A DNA stretch of 64,000 nucleotides from Parvibaculum indicum (GTDB taxonomy: Bacteria; Pseudomonadota; Alphaproteobacteria; Parvibaculales; Parvibaculaceae): contig NZ_JAASQO010000008.1 of the NCBI RefSeq assembly GCF_011762095.1, positions 145,216-209,215 of the forward strand, read 5' to 3'. Positions within the stretch are counted from its first letter, which is position 1. Each line of letters begins with the position of its first letter. Made by a program: the position numbers and the translations under genes. Shown piece after piece: positions 34,616-43,672 of this stretch. A model generated the notes under the pieces. It was given only the letters and a program-made list of their open reading frames with translations. It made no database searches and was not told the origin of the DNA.

Positions 34616-36262
34616 ATGAATGCGACGACGAAAGAACGGCTCTACCTCTTCGACACCACGCTGCGCGACGGCGCGCAGACCACGGGCGTGGATTTCTCGG
34701 TCGAGGACAAGCGGCTGATTGCGACCCTGCTGGACGAACTTGGGGTCGATTATGTGGAAGGCGGCTATCCGGGCGCCAACCCCACCGATACGGCCTTTTT
34801 CGGCGAGAAGCCGGGGTTGAAGCGTGCCATCTTCACCGCGTTCGGCATGACCAAGCGGGCAGGGCGCAGCGCCTCCAACGATCCCGGACTTGCCGCCATC
34901 CTCGACTCCAGCGCCGATGCGGTCTGCCTCGTCGCCAAGACCTGGGACTTCCATGTGGAAGTGGCGCTTGGCATCTCGAATGAGGAAAACCTCGATAGTA
35001 TCCGTGAGAGCGTCGAAGCGATCGCCGCCCGCGATCGCGAGCCGATGATCGATTGCGAGCATTTCTTCGACGGCTACAAGGCCAATCCCGACTATGCGAC
35101 GGCCTGCGTGAAGACGGCGCTGGATGCCGGTGCGCGTTGGGCGGTGCTGTGCGATACCAATGGCGGTACGCTGCCGTCCGAGGTCGAAGCCATCGTGACC
35201 GCGCTTGTCGAGGCTGGTGTGCCGGGGGATCGCCTCGGTATCCACACGCATAACGATACGGAAAACGCGGTGGCCAATTCGCTGGCCGCCGTCCGCGCGG
35301 GCGCGCGCCAGATACAAGGCACGCTGAACGGCTTGGGCGAGCGCTGCGGCAATGCGAATATGGTGTCGCTCATCCCGACGCTTCTTCTGAAGCCTGAATT
35401 CGCCGACCGTTTCGAAATCGGCGTAACGCTCGACCAGCTGAAACAGATCACCCATGTCTCCCGCACGCTGGACGAAATCCTGAACCGCGCGCCGGACCGT
35501 TATGCGCCCTATGTCGGCGAAAGTGCCTTCGCCTCCAAGGCCGGCATCCATGTGTCCGCGCTGCTGAAGGACCCGCGCACCTATGAACATGTGCCGCCGG
35601 AATCCGTTGGCAACAAGCGCAAGATCGCCGTTTCCGATCAGGCCGGCCGGTCGAACATCCTGGCGCGTCTGGAAGAGGCGGGCATCGAGGTCGATCCCAA
35701 GGACACCAAGATCCAGCGTCTGCTGGACGAGGTGAAGGAACGCGAGTTTCTCGGCTACTCCTATGACGGCGCGGAAGCCTCTTTCGAGCTGCTGGCGCGT
35801 CGCATCCTCGGTCAGGTACCGGAGTTCTTCAATGTGGAGTCCTTCCGCGTGATGGTGGAGCGCCGTTACAACGCGGTGGGCGATCTCGTGACCGTCTCGG
35901 AAGCCACGGTGAAGATGCATGTGGATGGTGATGTGCTCTTCTCAGCGGGTGAGGGGAATGGCCCGGTCAATGCGCTCGATCAGGCGCTGCGCAAGGATCT
36001 GGGCAAGTACCAGCCCTATATCGAAGATCTCCGGCTGGTCGACTTCAAGGTCCGTATCCTGACGAGCGGCACGGAAGCGGTTACCCGCGTCATGATCGAA
36101 AGCGTGGATGGGGAAGGCCGCCGCTGGTTCACGGTCGGCGTCTCGCCCAATATCGTCGATGCGTCGTTCCAGGCGCTCAGCGACAGCATCACCTACAAGC
36201 TGCTTCGCGACGGTGCGCCTTTGCCGACCCAGCACAACCGCAAGGAGAAAGTGCGGAGCTGA
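34616..36262 (+). CDS. cimA: Citramalate synthase
   Basis: Enzyme of 548 aa of the DRE-TIM metallolyase family, condensing pyruvate and acetyl-CoA to citramalate for threonine-independent isoleucine synthesis. The N-terminal motif is FDTTLRDGAQTTG (D13, R18). IHTHNDTENAVANSLAAV and GTLNGLGERCGNAN are typical. A C-terminal regulatory LeuA-type domain fills the last 130 residues. The alternative, isopropylmalate synthase, is disfavoured by the DGAQTTGVDF stretch. ATG 34616 follows GGAAG; the longer frame lacks homology. Confidence 0.9.
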   Translation: MNATTKERLYLFDTTLRDGAQTTGVDFSVEDKRLIATLLDELGVDYVEGGYPGANPTDTAFFGEKPGLKRAIFTAFGMTKRAGRSASNDPGLAAILDSSADAVCLVAKTWDFHVEVALGISNEENLDSIRESVEAIAARDREPMIDCEHFFDGYKANPDYATACVKTALDAGARWAVLCDTNGGTLPSEVEAIVTALVEAGVPGDRLGIHTHNDTENAVANSLAAVRAGARQIQGTLNGLGERCGNANMVSLIPTLLLKPEFADRFEIGVTLDQLKQITHVSRTLDEILNRAPDRYAPYVGESAFASKAGIHVSALLKDPRTYEHVPPESVGNKRKIAVSDQAGRSNILARLEEAGIEVDPKDTKIQRLLDEVKEREFLGYSYDGAEASFELLARRILGQVPEFFNVESFRVMVERRYNAVGDLVTVSEATVKMHVDGDVLFSAGEGNGPVNALDQALRKDLGKYQPYIEDLRLVDFKVRILTSGTEAVTRVMIESVDGEGRRWFTVGVSPNIVDASFQALSDSITYKLLRDGAPLPTQHNRKEKVRS

Positions 36263-36269
36263 GCTTAGC

Positions 36270-37247
36270 TTAGCCTGCTGGTGTGCCCCGGGAGCGGACG
36301 GCAAGCGCGTCGCGCAATGCTGCGCTGCTGGCTGCCGGGTTCTGGAGTTTTATCCAGTGCGGCAATGGCGGATGCCAGAAATCTTCATAGAGGCAAATCC
36401 CGTCATTCAGCAGCGCGGCGACAAAGCTGAGCGAACTTTTTGCCATCAGAAGGATGTCGGATTGTGCGAGATTGTGGACGGTCTCGAAAATGTCCGTATC
36501 CAGAAAAAGACGGCATCCGGCTTCCTCATATGCCAGGAAGTCGGCGCGGTCACCTTGCGACCAGACATTCACCGAAACGGCAAGGCCTTGCGCCTGCGCG
36601 GCCTCGCGCGCGCTGCGAATGGTCTCCAGAATGGCGTCGTCGCCGGTAAAACGGTTGCTGTGATACGGATGATCGGCGGAAACGTCGCCGCGTCGGACAT
36701 GGACATTCATGGTGAGTGTGCCGGGGACGTTATAAAGCGTGAGCGCCGATTTATCCGACAGGGCATATTTTCGCCGGACATCGGGAAGCACCGCGGCAAT
36801 GGCCTCCACATCGGCATCCGTGAAGCCCGTGAAATGTTCCGCTTCCGCGATCAACTCGTGACCGCGCCAGAGCAACGGCGATTTCAGCAAGCGTTTGATA
36901 GGCACGCATTCCGCTTCTTGCTCCGCCCTTAGCCGTTTTTCTCCATGACCGAGATTGAAAAAGCTCTCCCATTTTTCCGTCCAGTCGGCTGCGTCCCCCT
37001 CTGCATGAGCAATGGAAGTAAACGGGGAGTGGTAATAGGTGAGCCCCGTGGCATGCGCGAGCGCCAGAGCGGAAATGACGGCATGAACCTGCGCCCCGCC
37101 GCCATCGTCTTTGCCCCGGCAGGTGATGCCCCTGGGCGAAGTGGCGACGTCATGCTTTACGAGGCGGGCGAAAGCGAGCGACTGCGGCGCGCCGCCGATG
37201 CGGGTACGTGCCCATGCCAGAAGAACCGAAGGAGAAAGAACGATCAT
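36270..37247 (-). CDS. GT11-like glycosyltransferase, second of pair
   Basis: Protein of 325 aa, third gene of a coupled minus-strand operon. It shows LTMNVHVRRGDVS, the HxRRGD signature of GT11 (alpha-1,2-fucosyltransferase-like) enzymes, and a later SDILLMAKSSLSFVAALL segment where GT11 has a conserved Ser-rich motif. The N-terminal part is less like the family than in the neighbouring gene. ATG 37247 overlaps the preceding stop as ATGA, so translation is coupled. Donor and acceptor are unknown. Confidence 0.7.
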   Translation of the reverse strand: MIVLSPSVLLAWARTRIGGAPQSLAFARLVKHDVATSPRGITCRGKDDGGGAQVHAVISALALAHATGLTYYHSPFTSIAHAEGDAADWTEKWESFFNLGHGEKRLRAEQEAECVPIKRLLKSPLLWRGHELIAEAEHFTGFTDADVEAIAAVLPDVRRKYALSDKSALTLYNVPGTLTMNVHVRRGDVSADHPYHSNRFTGDDAILETIRSAREAAQAQGLAVSVNVWSQGDRADFLAYEEAGCRLFLDTDIFETVHNLAQSDILLMAKSSLSFVAALLNDGICLYEDFWHPPLPHWIKLQNPAASSAALRDALAVRSRGTPAG

Positions 37248-38131
37248 GGCTGCGCGTGCGCTTCGATGGGGGTCATCCACGGGGCCACGATCCCGACAGG
37301 GTATTCAATGCCGACCGTGAAGCCGAGCCACCCTTGCGGCGCGATCACCGGAAGGCTGCGGTTGGAGAAGAAGCCGCCCCACCAACTGAGCGTACTGTTG
37401 GAGACCACGCCTCCATCGCACAGTGTCATCAGTCCGAAGTCTTCATAGACGTTTTGTCCGGTGAAGAGGTGCGTATCGGGTTCGGAAAGCATATCCGTCA
37501 CGGCTTCCGGCTCATCGCTTAGCACGATGAATTGCGTGCCGGGGGCGGTGCTTTCGATTTTTCGTTTCCCTTGCCGGAAATAATCGAGGTGCAGCAGCGG
37601 CGACCGGTCGAAGATCCTCCAATGCCGATAGTCTCCGCGGCGCACATGGATGAACGCTTTGGGGCCCTCCGGTAGGCGGGCGAGGAAGTCGGACGCGGGT
37701 TTTCGATGTTTCGGCTTGAGCCGAAAGCTCGCATCGGCGGCCAGTTGCGCCGACTGGAAATAGCCCTTGCCGACATACATGTATTTGTCGAGCAACCCGT
37801 GGCTGAGCGTGATTTCCGGCCCTCTCAGCCGGAACGAGCCGGTTTCGACGGTGAAGACCTGGCGCCGGTGCTCATAGCCGTCGACGAGCCTCAATGAGAC
37901 AAGCGTCTGTCCGAGCGATCTGAGCAAGCGCTTGGCGAGACGGGTTTCTTCGCGGTCGGGTGTGTTGCTGACGCGAAAGCGCGGCCAGTCGAAGCCTTCG
38001 AGAAAATCCTCCATCCCCCGGCAAATGACGGTATCGCCGTCGGAAAGCACATGATCGAGAAAGGCGGCCTGGAACATCTGGTTCCCGAGCCGGCCGTCTC
38101 CGGTGAAGAATGCGGTCCGTCCGCCTCGCAT
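37244..38131 (-). CDS. GT11 family (alpha-1,2-fucosyltransferase-like) glycosyltransferase
   Basis: Protein of 295 aa with the GT11 motifs: DGRLGNQMFQAAF at the N terminus, FIHVRRGDYRHW, and VVSNSTLSWWGGFFSN near the C terminus. These mark GDP-sugar-dependent alpha-1,2-fucosyltransferase-like enzymes acting on surface glycans. The start ATG 38131 overlaps the LOG stop as TGATG; a GTG three bases earlier is also possible. It is followed by a second related transferase through an ATGA overlap. Confidence 0.88.
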   Translation of the reverse strand: MRGGRTAFFTGDGRLGNQMFQAAFLDHVLSDGDTVICRGMEDFLEGFDWPRFRVSNTPDREETRLAKRLLRSLGQTLVSLRLVDGYEHRRQVFTVETGSFRLRGPEITLSHGLLDKYMYVGKGYFQSAQLAADASFRLKPKHRKPASDFLARLPEGPKAFIHVRRGDYRHWRIFDRSPLLHLDYFRQGKRKIESTAPGTQFIVLSDEPEAVTDMLSEPDTHLFTGQNVYEDFGLMTLCDGGVVSNSTLSWWGGFFSNRSLPVIAPQGWLGFTVGIEYPVGIVAPWMTPIEAHAQP

Positions 38132-38679
38132 CACAGCTTAGCCTCAATGCGCGGGAGGATATCTTCCACATTGTCCACGACCGAATAGAGCGAGCGGAGA
38201 TGGTCGTGCGTAAACTTTCGCTCGATGAAGTGATCGAACAGTTGCACCAGCGGATCCCAGAACCCCTGCAGATTGGCCAGAACGATCGGATGGCTGTGCC
38301 GCTCAAGCTGTGCCCAGGTCATCATTTCCACCGTTTCCTCCAGCGTGCCGATGCCTCCCGGCAGAGCGACAAAAGCGTCCGACTTTTCGAACATTCTTTG
38401 CTTTCGTTCATGCATGGTCGCAGTGACGACCAATTCGCTGACATCGTCGAACCGGATTTCGCGCTGCTGGAGGAATTCGGGGATGATGCCCGTGACATGC
38501 CCACCTTCGCGCAAGACTGCGCGCGCGATAACCCCCATAAGCCCGATACCGCCTCCACCATATACCAGTCCCACGCCGGAGCGGGCGAGGATCTGGCCGA
38601 ACCGGTCTGCGGCTTCTTCAAAGGCCGGCTCATTGCCAATGGAAGAGCCGCAATAGACGCAGACATTGGACAGGCTCAT
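38131..38679 (-). CDS. LOG family nucleoside-monophosphate phosphoribohydrolase
   Basis: Protein of 182 aa of the LOG family, which removes ribose 5-phosphate from cytokinin nucleotides in plants and from AMP or related nucleotides in bacteria. Motifs are CVYCGSSIGNEP, YGGGGIGLMG and the catalytic-site LPGGIGTLEE. Start at MSLSNVCVYCG is chosen over a longer frame. It is the first gene of a translationally coupled trio with two glycosyltransferases. No adjacent isopentenyltransferase is seen, so cytokinin production is not supported. Confidence 0.9.
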   Translation of the reverse strand: MSLSNVCVYCGSSIGNEPAFEEAADRFGQILARSGVGLVYGGGGIGLMGVIARAVLREGGHVTGIIPEFLQQREIRFDDVSELVVTATMHERKQRMFEKSDAFVALPGGIGTLEETVEMMTWAQLERHSHPIVLANLQGFWDPLVQLFDHFIERKFTHDHLRSLYSVVDNVEDILPRIEAKL

Positions 38680-38909
38680 GACAGTCCTCGGGACAGAAAA
38701 GCAGGCGTTAACCAAATGAATCTGTGCACGCTCAAGCAGGGCGCTGCAATGCAGAATTCATATTGGTGCCGTAATTGCAAGCTAACGAAATATGTCCGCG
38801 TCGTGGGCGCGGAATAGCGGGCGCGCCTCCAATCGGCTAGGGTTCCTACCGGCCTCCATGGAGGCCCGCCGGGGGACGGCTGGGTATCGAATCGAAAAGA
38901 GGGTGTCTC

Positions 38910-39914
38910 ATGCGTTTGGGGGTAATAGCGGGCGGCGTGATCCTCGTCGTGCTGCTTCTGGCAGGCGGATACTATTTCTTTGTCTACGAAGGCGCGCCGG
39001 AGAAGCCGGGCGAGGCGACGGCGGTGACGGAACCGGCCACGGCCGAGCCGGAGGCGCCCCCATCCGCGGAGGAGGCGCAAGACCCTTCCGTGCCCACCTT
39101 CTCGGTCGTGCGCGTCGATAAGGACGGCTCAACGGTCGCGGCGGGGCGTGCTCTGCCGGGGGCGGACGTACAGGTGAAGGCCAATGGTGAAATAGTCGCT
39201 ATGGCCAAGGCGGATGACAACGGCGAATGGGTCGCCATTCTCGAGCAGCCGCTGAAACCCGGTGATATCGAGATTTCACTGACCGCGCGCAATCCGGATG
39301 GCAGTGAAAAGAACTCCATTCAGGTGGTCTCCGTTTCGGTGCCTGACGCGGGCGGCGAGCGGGCGCTGGTCGTCATGAGCGAACCCGGCAAGGCGAGCAA
39401 GGTGCTGCAGGGACCCGGCGTGGCATCGGCTTCCGGCGAACTCGTGCTCGAGACCGTGGACTATGACGAGAACGGCAATCTCATCATTTCCGGTCGCGCA
39501 AAACCCGGTGCCACCGTGCGCATCTATGCGGGGGCAAACGCGCTGGGGGAGGCGGTATCCGGCGACGATGGACGCTGGGAATTACGCCCCTCGGTGGAGG
39601 TCTCTCCGGGCAAATACGCCTTGCGTGTGGACCAGATCGGCGCCGATGGCAACGTATCGGCCCGCGTGGAGGTGCCTTTCCAGCGTAGCCGCCCGGAAGA
39701 TGTGGTCGCCGCCCTCAAGGCAGGCCAGGTCGTCATCCAGCCCGGCAACAATCTGTGGAGTATCGCCCGCAAGCTCTATGGCTCGGGCTTCCGCTACACG
39801 GTGATCTACAAGGCTAACAAAGGGCAGATCAGGGATCCCAACCTGATATATCCCGGCCAGATTTTCGATACGCCGGGCGCAGCGCCTTCCAGCGCAGGCT
39901 TGGCTACGCCCTGA
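38910..39914 (+). CDS. Membrane-anchored Ig-like and LysM protein
   Basis: Protein of 334 aa: one N-terminal transmembrane helix (about 4-25), an Ala/Glu/Pro-rich linker (28-62), two Ig-like beta repeats (about 65-148 and 178-258, each with the pattern AGRALPGADVQV or SGRAKPGATVRI) and a C-terminal LysM domain (about 270-322, QPGNNLWSIARKLYG ... PNLIYPGQIF). LysM binds peptidoglycan, so the protein likely bridges inner membrane and cell wall. Function beyond this is unknown. Confidence 0.87.
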   Translation: MRLGVIAGGVILVVLLLAGGYYFFVYEGAPEKPGEATAVTEPATAEPEAPPSAEEAQDPSVPTFSVVRVDKDGSTVAAGRALPGADVQVKANGEIVAMAKADDNGEWVAILEQPLKPGDIEISLTARNPDGSEKNSIQVVSVSVPDAGGERALVVMSEPGKASKVLQGPGVASASGELVLETVDYDENGNLIISGRAKPGATVRIYAGANALGEAVSGDDGRWELRPSVEVSPGKYALRVDQIGADGNVSARVEVPFQRSRPEDVVAALKAGQVVIQPGNNLWSIARKLYGSGFRYTVIYKANKGQIRDPNLIYPGQIFDTPGAAPSSAGLATP

Positions 39915-40052
39915 TCCCCCTTATCCAGGGAACGAATAAGCCCCGAACGGCCCCGTTATACAGGCGGCCGGGCGGGGCAGATTTGTCGGGCGCTTTCGGC
40001 GAATCCGCGCTTCAGGCTTGCGTGCGAGGCGGAAAGCAAGGATTGTCACGCC

Positions 40053-41993
40053 ATGTCGCCAAACCCTTCCAGAGTTGCCGATGGCGCCGAAGCGAACCCG
40101 GTGACGGGGAAGCCCGGGGGCCATGAGCGGCGCCCCCTGCAGACACTGCTCTCCTTGCTGCCGCGTCTCTGGCCGAAACATCGCCCGGACTTCCGCCTGC
40201 GCATCGTTTTAGCCCTGCTGGCCCTCTTCGCCGCCAAGGCCATCACCGTCTATGTGCCGGTGCTCTACAAGATGGCCGTGGACACGCTCTCGCCTGAAGG
40301 CACGGCCGCCGTTGCCGTGGCGGTGCCCGTCATGCTGATCGTGGCCTATGGCGTGGGCCGGATCATGATGGTGGCGCTGGCCCAGCTTCGCGACGGTATT
40401 TTCGCGCGGGTGGGACAGAATGCCGTGCGCGAGTTGGCGGTGGAGACTTTCCGCCATCTCCATGCGCTCTCATTGCGTTTCCATCTGGAACGGCGCACGG
40501 GCGGCCTTTCGCGTGTTATCGAGCGCGGGACCAAGGGCATCGATTTCCTGCTGCGCTTCACGCTCTTCAACATCGTGCCGACCATCGTCGAACTTGCGCT
40601 GGTTTGCGGCATTCTCGCCTGGGCGTTCGACATCTGGTTCGCGATCGTGACCGCCATCACCGTCGCGGTGTATATCGTCTTTACATTCGCAGTGACCGAA
40701 TGGCGAACCCGCTTCCGCCGCCAGATGAACGATCTCGATACGGAAGCGAACACCAAGGCGGTGGACAGCCTTCTCAATTTCGAGACCGTCAAATATTTCG
40801 GCAATGAAGAACATGAGGCCAGCCGCTTCGACAAGGCGATGGCCGGTTATGAACGCGCGGCGATAAAGAACACGACCTCGCTCTCGGTATTGAATGCGGG
40901 GCAAGCGCTCGTTTTTTCCACCGGCCTCACTGCGCTTATGCTGATGGCCGGGAAGGGCATTGCGAATGGCTCCATGACGGTGGGCGACTTTGTCATGGTG
41001 AATGCCTATCTCATCCAGTTGTACCAGCCGCTCAACATGATGGGCATGGTCTATCGCGAAATCAGACAGGCCCTGATCGACATGGAAACCATGTTCGACC
41101 TGATGGATGTGTCGCCCGAAATCTCCGACGTCGAGAATGCACCGGACCTTCATGTCGGCGGCGGCGAGATCGTCTTCGACGACGTTCACTTCGCCTATGA
41201 TCGCGATCGCGAGATTTTACGTGGCGTCTCCTTCCGCGTTCCCGCCGGCGGCACATTGGCCATTGTCGGTCACTCCGGTGCGGGCAAGTCCACCATTTCG
41301 CGCATTCTCTACCGCTTCTACGATATTCAGAAAGGCCGTGTACTGATCGATGGTCAGGATATCAGAGAGGTGCGTCAGGATTCGCTGCGCGCGGCCATCG
41401 GAATGGTGCCCCAGGATACGGTGCTGTTCAACGATACCATTCGCTACAACATCAGATATGGGCGCCCCGACGCGGCAGCGGAAGAGGTCGAGGCCGCTGC
41501 GGCCCATGCGCAGATCGCGGATTTCATCGCGGCGCTGCCCAAGGGGTACGACACTATGGTGGGCGAGCGCGGGCTGAAGCTCTCGGGCGGGGAGAAGCAG
41601 CGTGTCGCGATCGCGCGAACCATCCTGAAAAATCCGCCGATCCTTATCCTCGATGAAGCGACCTCTGCGCTGGACACGCATACCGAACGGGAGATTCAGT
41701 CCGCGCTCAGGGCCGTTTCGCAGGACCGGACAAGCGTCATCATTGCCCATCGGCTTTCCACCGTTGTCGATGCCGACGAGATTATCGTGCTGGAACGCGG
41801 CGAAATCGCCGAAAGAGGGAGCCATGACGACCTGCTGGCGCAGGGCGGCATTTATGCGGCCATGTGGAACCGGCAGGCGGTGGAGGCGGTAGCGCGCGAA
41901 CAGCTCGTGGAAATGGCGGCCGACCAGCCGGAAGGGGATATCCCGGCGGATGAGGCCGACGAAGAGGGCCGGGAAGAATATAGCCACGCTTAA
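40053..41993 (+). CDS. Atm1-type ABC exporter
   Basis: Homodimeric ABC exporter half-transporter of 646 aa. The membrane domain (about 45-330) contains FETVKYFGNEEHEASRF and LIQLYQPLNMMG, motifs of the Atm1/ABCB7/HMT1 group that moves glutathione-bound metal or sulfur species. The ATPase has Walker A GHSGAGKST (406-414) and signature LSGGEKQ (510-516). It could work with the glutathione system of gor at 19.9 kb, but they are not linked in an operon. Confidence 0.92.
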   Translation: MSPNPSRVADGAEANPVTGKPGGHERRPLQTLLSLLPRLWPKHRPDFRLRIVLALLALFAAKAITVYVPVLYKMAVDTLSPEGTAAVAVAVPVMLIVAYGVGRIMMVALAQLRDGIFARVGQNAVRELAVETFRHLHALSLRFHLERRTGGLSRVIERGTKGIDFLLRFTLFNIVPTIVELALVCGILAWAFDIWFAIVTAITVAVYIVFTFAVTEWRTRFRRQMNDLDTEANTKAVDSLLNFETVKYFGNEEHEASRFDKAMAGYERAAIKNTTSLSVLNAGQALVFSTGLTALMLMAGKGIANGSMTVGDFVMVNAYLIQLYQPLNMMGMVYREIRQALIDMETMFDLMDVSPEISDVENAPDLHVGGGEIVFDDVHFAYDRDREILRGVSFRVPAGGTLAIVGHSGAGKSTISRILYRFYDIQKGRVLIDGQDIREVRQDSLRAAIGMVPQDTVLFNDTIRYNIRYGRPDAAAEEVEAAAAHAQIADFIAALPKGYDTMVGERGLKLSGGEKQRVAIARTILKNPPILILDEATSALDTHTEREIQSALRAVSQDRTSVIIAHRLSTVVDADEIIVLERGEIAERGSHDDLLAQGGIYAAMWNRQAVEAVAREQLVEMAADQPEGDIPADEADEEGREEYSHA

Positions 41994-42048
41994 CCCCCTG
42001 CCTCTAACGGTCTAGTATGGTGTTTGAAGAGCAGGCCGAAAGGAAAGC

Positions 42049-42729
42049 ATGTCCAGCATCACCTCTGTTTTTGTCCCGATCCATCGCGAGGGGCATAAAT
42101 TCACGATCATCTTCGCTGCGGTAACAGTGGTTTTGTTCCTGCTTTGGGAGCCGCTGGGCTGGCTGGGGGTGATCCTGACGTTATGGTGCCTCTATTTCTT
42201 CCGCGACCCCGACCGCGTGACGCCGACCCGGCAAGGCCTTGTCATCAGTCCGGCGGACGGCGTGGTGAACATGATCACGGAAGCCTCGCCGCCCGAGGAA
42301 CTGGGGCTGGGCGACATGACACGTACCCGCGTGTCCATTTTCATGAACGTCTTTAACTGCCATGTGAACCGTGCCCCCGTGCCCGGTCGTGTCGAGCGTG
42401 TGGCCTATCGGCCCGGGAAATTCGTGGATGCGAGCCTCGACAAGGCCAGCGAGGCGAATGAACGAAACTCCATGGTGATCGAACGCGAGGACGGGGAGAA
42501 GGTCGTGGTGGTACAGATCGCCGGGCTTGTCGCGCGGCGTATCGTCTGCGATACGCGTGAAGGCGATATGCTGGCGGCGGGCGAGCGCTATGGCATCATC
42601 CGCTTCGGCAGCCGGCTGGATGTATATCTGCCGGACGGCGCCGCGCCGCTGGTCGCCGTGGGGCAAACGGCAATCGCGGGGGAAACGGTCCTGGCCGATC
42701 AGCTTCTGGCCGAGCCGCATCATCTTTAG
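42049..42729 (+). CDS. psd: Phosphatidylserine decarboxylase proenzyme
   Basis: Short-type proenzyme of 226 aa making phosphatidylethanolamine. Two hydrophobic helices (20-36, 38-50) anchor it, then [10 protein letters not shown] and [16 protein letters not shown] match the family. The pyruvoyl cleavage site is the Gly-Ser in [13 protein letters not shown] (G187/S188), where self-processing makes the alpha and beta chains. pssA, which makes its substrate phosphatidylserine, follows 18 nt later. Confidence 0.95.
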   Translation: MSSITSVFVPIHREGHKFTIIFAAVTVVLFLLWEPLGWLGVILTLWCLYFFRDPDRVTPTRQGLVISPADGVVNMITEASPPEELGLGDMTRTRVSIFMNVFNCHVNRAPVPGRVERVAYRPGKFVDASLDKASEANERNSMVIEREDGEKVVVVQIAGLVARRIVCDTREGDMLAAGERYGIIRFGSRLDVYLPDGAAPLVAVGQTAIAGETVLADQLLAEPHHL

Positions 42730-42747
42730 GAAAGGCGCCTGACGGCA

Positions 42748-43602
42748 ATGCCCAACTCCATGCCTCCCTTCGAGCCGGAACCCGGCGCCGGCACCCGGGC
42801 CGGCCAGAAGCGCCGCCGCCTCAGGCGGTTCGGCCCTTTGCCCGTGCGCACGCTGATCCCGAATGCGCTCACCATTCTGGCGCTCTGTGCAGGGCTCACC
42901 TCGGTCCGCTTCGGCCTTGAGGGCAAGTTCGAGGCGGCGGTCGCCGCGGTCATCATTGCCTCCGTCTTCGATGCGCTGGACGGGCGCATCGCGCGCATGC
43001 TGCAGGGCACCAGCAAATTCGGGGCGGAACTGGACTCGCTGACCGACTTCGTGAATTTCGGCGTGGCGCCGGTCGTTCTGCTTTACCTCTGGTCGCTGCA
43101 GGATATTGGTGGGCTCGGCTGGATTGCGGTGCTCGGCTATGCCGTCTGCTGCGCTCTGCGGCTCGCCCGCTTCAATGTCGCGCTGGAGGACCCGGACAAG
43201 CCGGTCTGGACGGGGAATTATTTCACGGGCGTTCCGGCGCCCGCGGGGGCGGGGCTCGCCATGCTGCCGCTCTATCTCCATTTCATCGGTATCCCCGGTG
43301 TGTCCGGCCTTTCGCCCCTTATCGCCCTCTATGTGCTGGGGGTTGCCTTTCTCATGGTGAGCCCGATCCCGACATTCTCAGGCAAGCGGATGGGGTTGCG
43401 CATTCGCCGCGACATGGTGCTGCCAATGCTGCTGGCTATCGGCCTGTCGGCGGCGGTCATTCTCAGCTACCCGTGGTACTCCTTCGCGGGACTTTGCTTC
43501 ATTTACCTTGCCTCCGTCCCGGTCGCCGCGGCCCGCTACCGTCATCACAAGCGCCGTACTGCCCAGATACGCGATGGCGAATTCGACACGCCTATATTGT
43601 GA
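42748..43602 (+). CDS. pssA: CDP-diacylglycerol-serine O-phosphatidyltransferase
   Basis: Integral membrane enzyme of 284 aa making phosphatidylserine. The CDP-alcohol phosphotransferase motif D-G-x2-A-R-x8-G-x3-D-x3-D is complete (D78, G79, A82, R83, G92, D96, D100). There are about seven hydrophobic segments. It forms an operon with psd, together supplying phosphatidylethanolamine. An Arg-rich N terminus (KRRRLRRFG) is likely cytoplasmic. Confidence 0.95.
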   Translation: MPNSMPPFEPEPGAGTRAGQKRRRLRRFGPLPVRTLIPNALTILALCAGLTSVRFGLEGKFEAAVAAVIIASVFDALDGRIARMLQGTSKFGAELDSLTDFVNFGVAPVVLLYLWSLQDIGGLGWIAVLGYAVCCALRLARFNVALEDPDKPVWTGNYFTGVPAPAGAGLAMLPLYLHFIGIPGVSGLSPLIALYVLGVAFLMVSPIPTFSGKRMGLRIRRDMVLPMLLAIGLSAAVILSYPWYSFAGLCFIYLASVPVAAARYRHHKRRTAQIRDGEFDTPIL

Positions 43603-43672
43603 AAGACCGACTTTTCTTTTGCGTATAGCGCATTAGAGTGTCGCTGCCTGCCGCTCGGGTGGAGAGTGAGTC

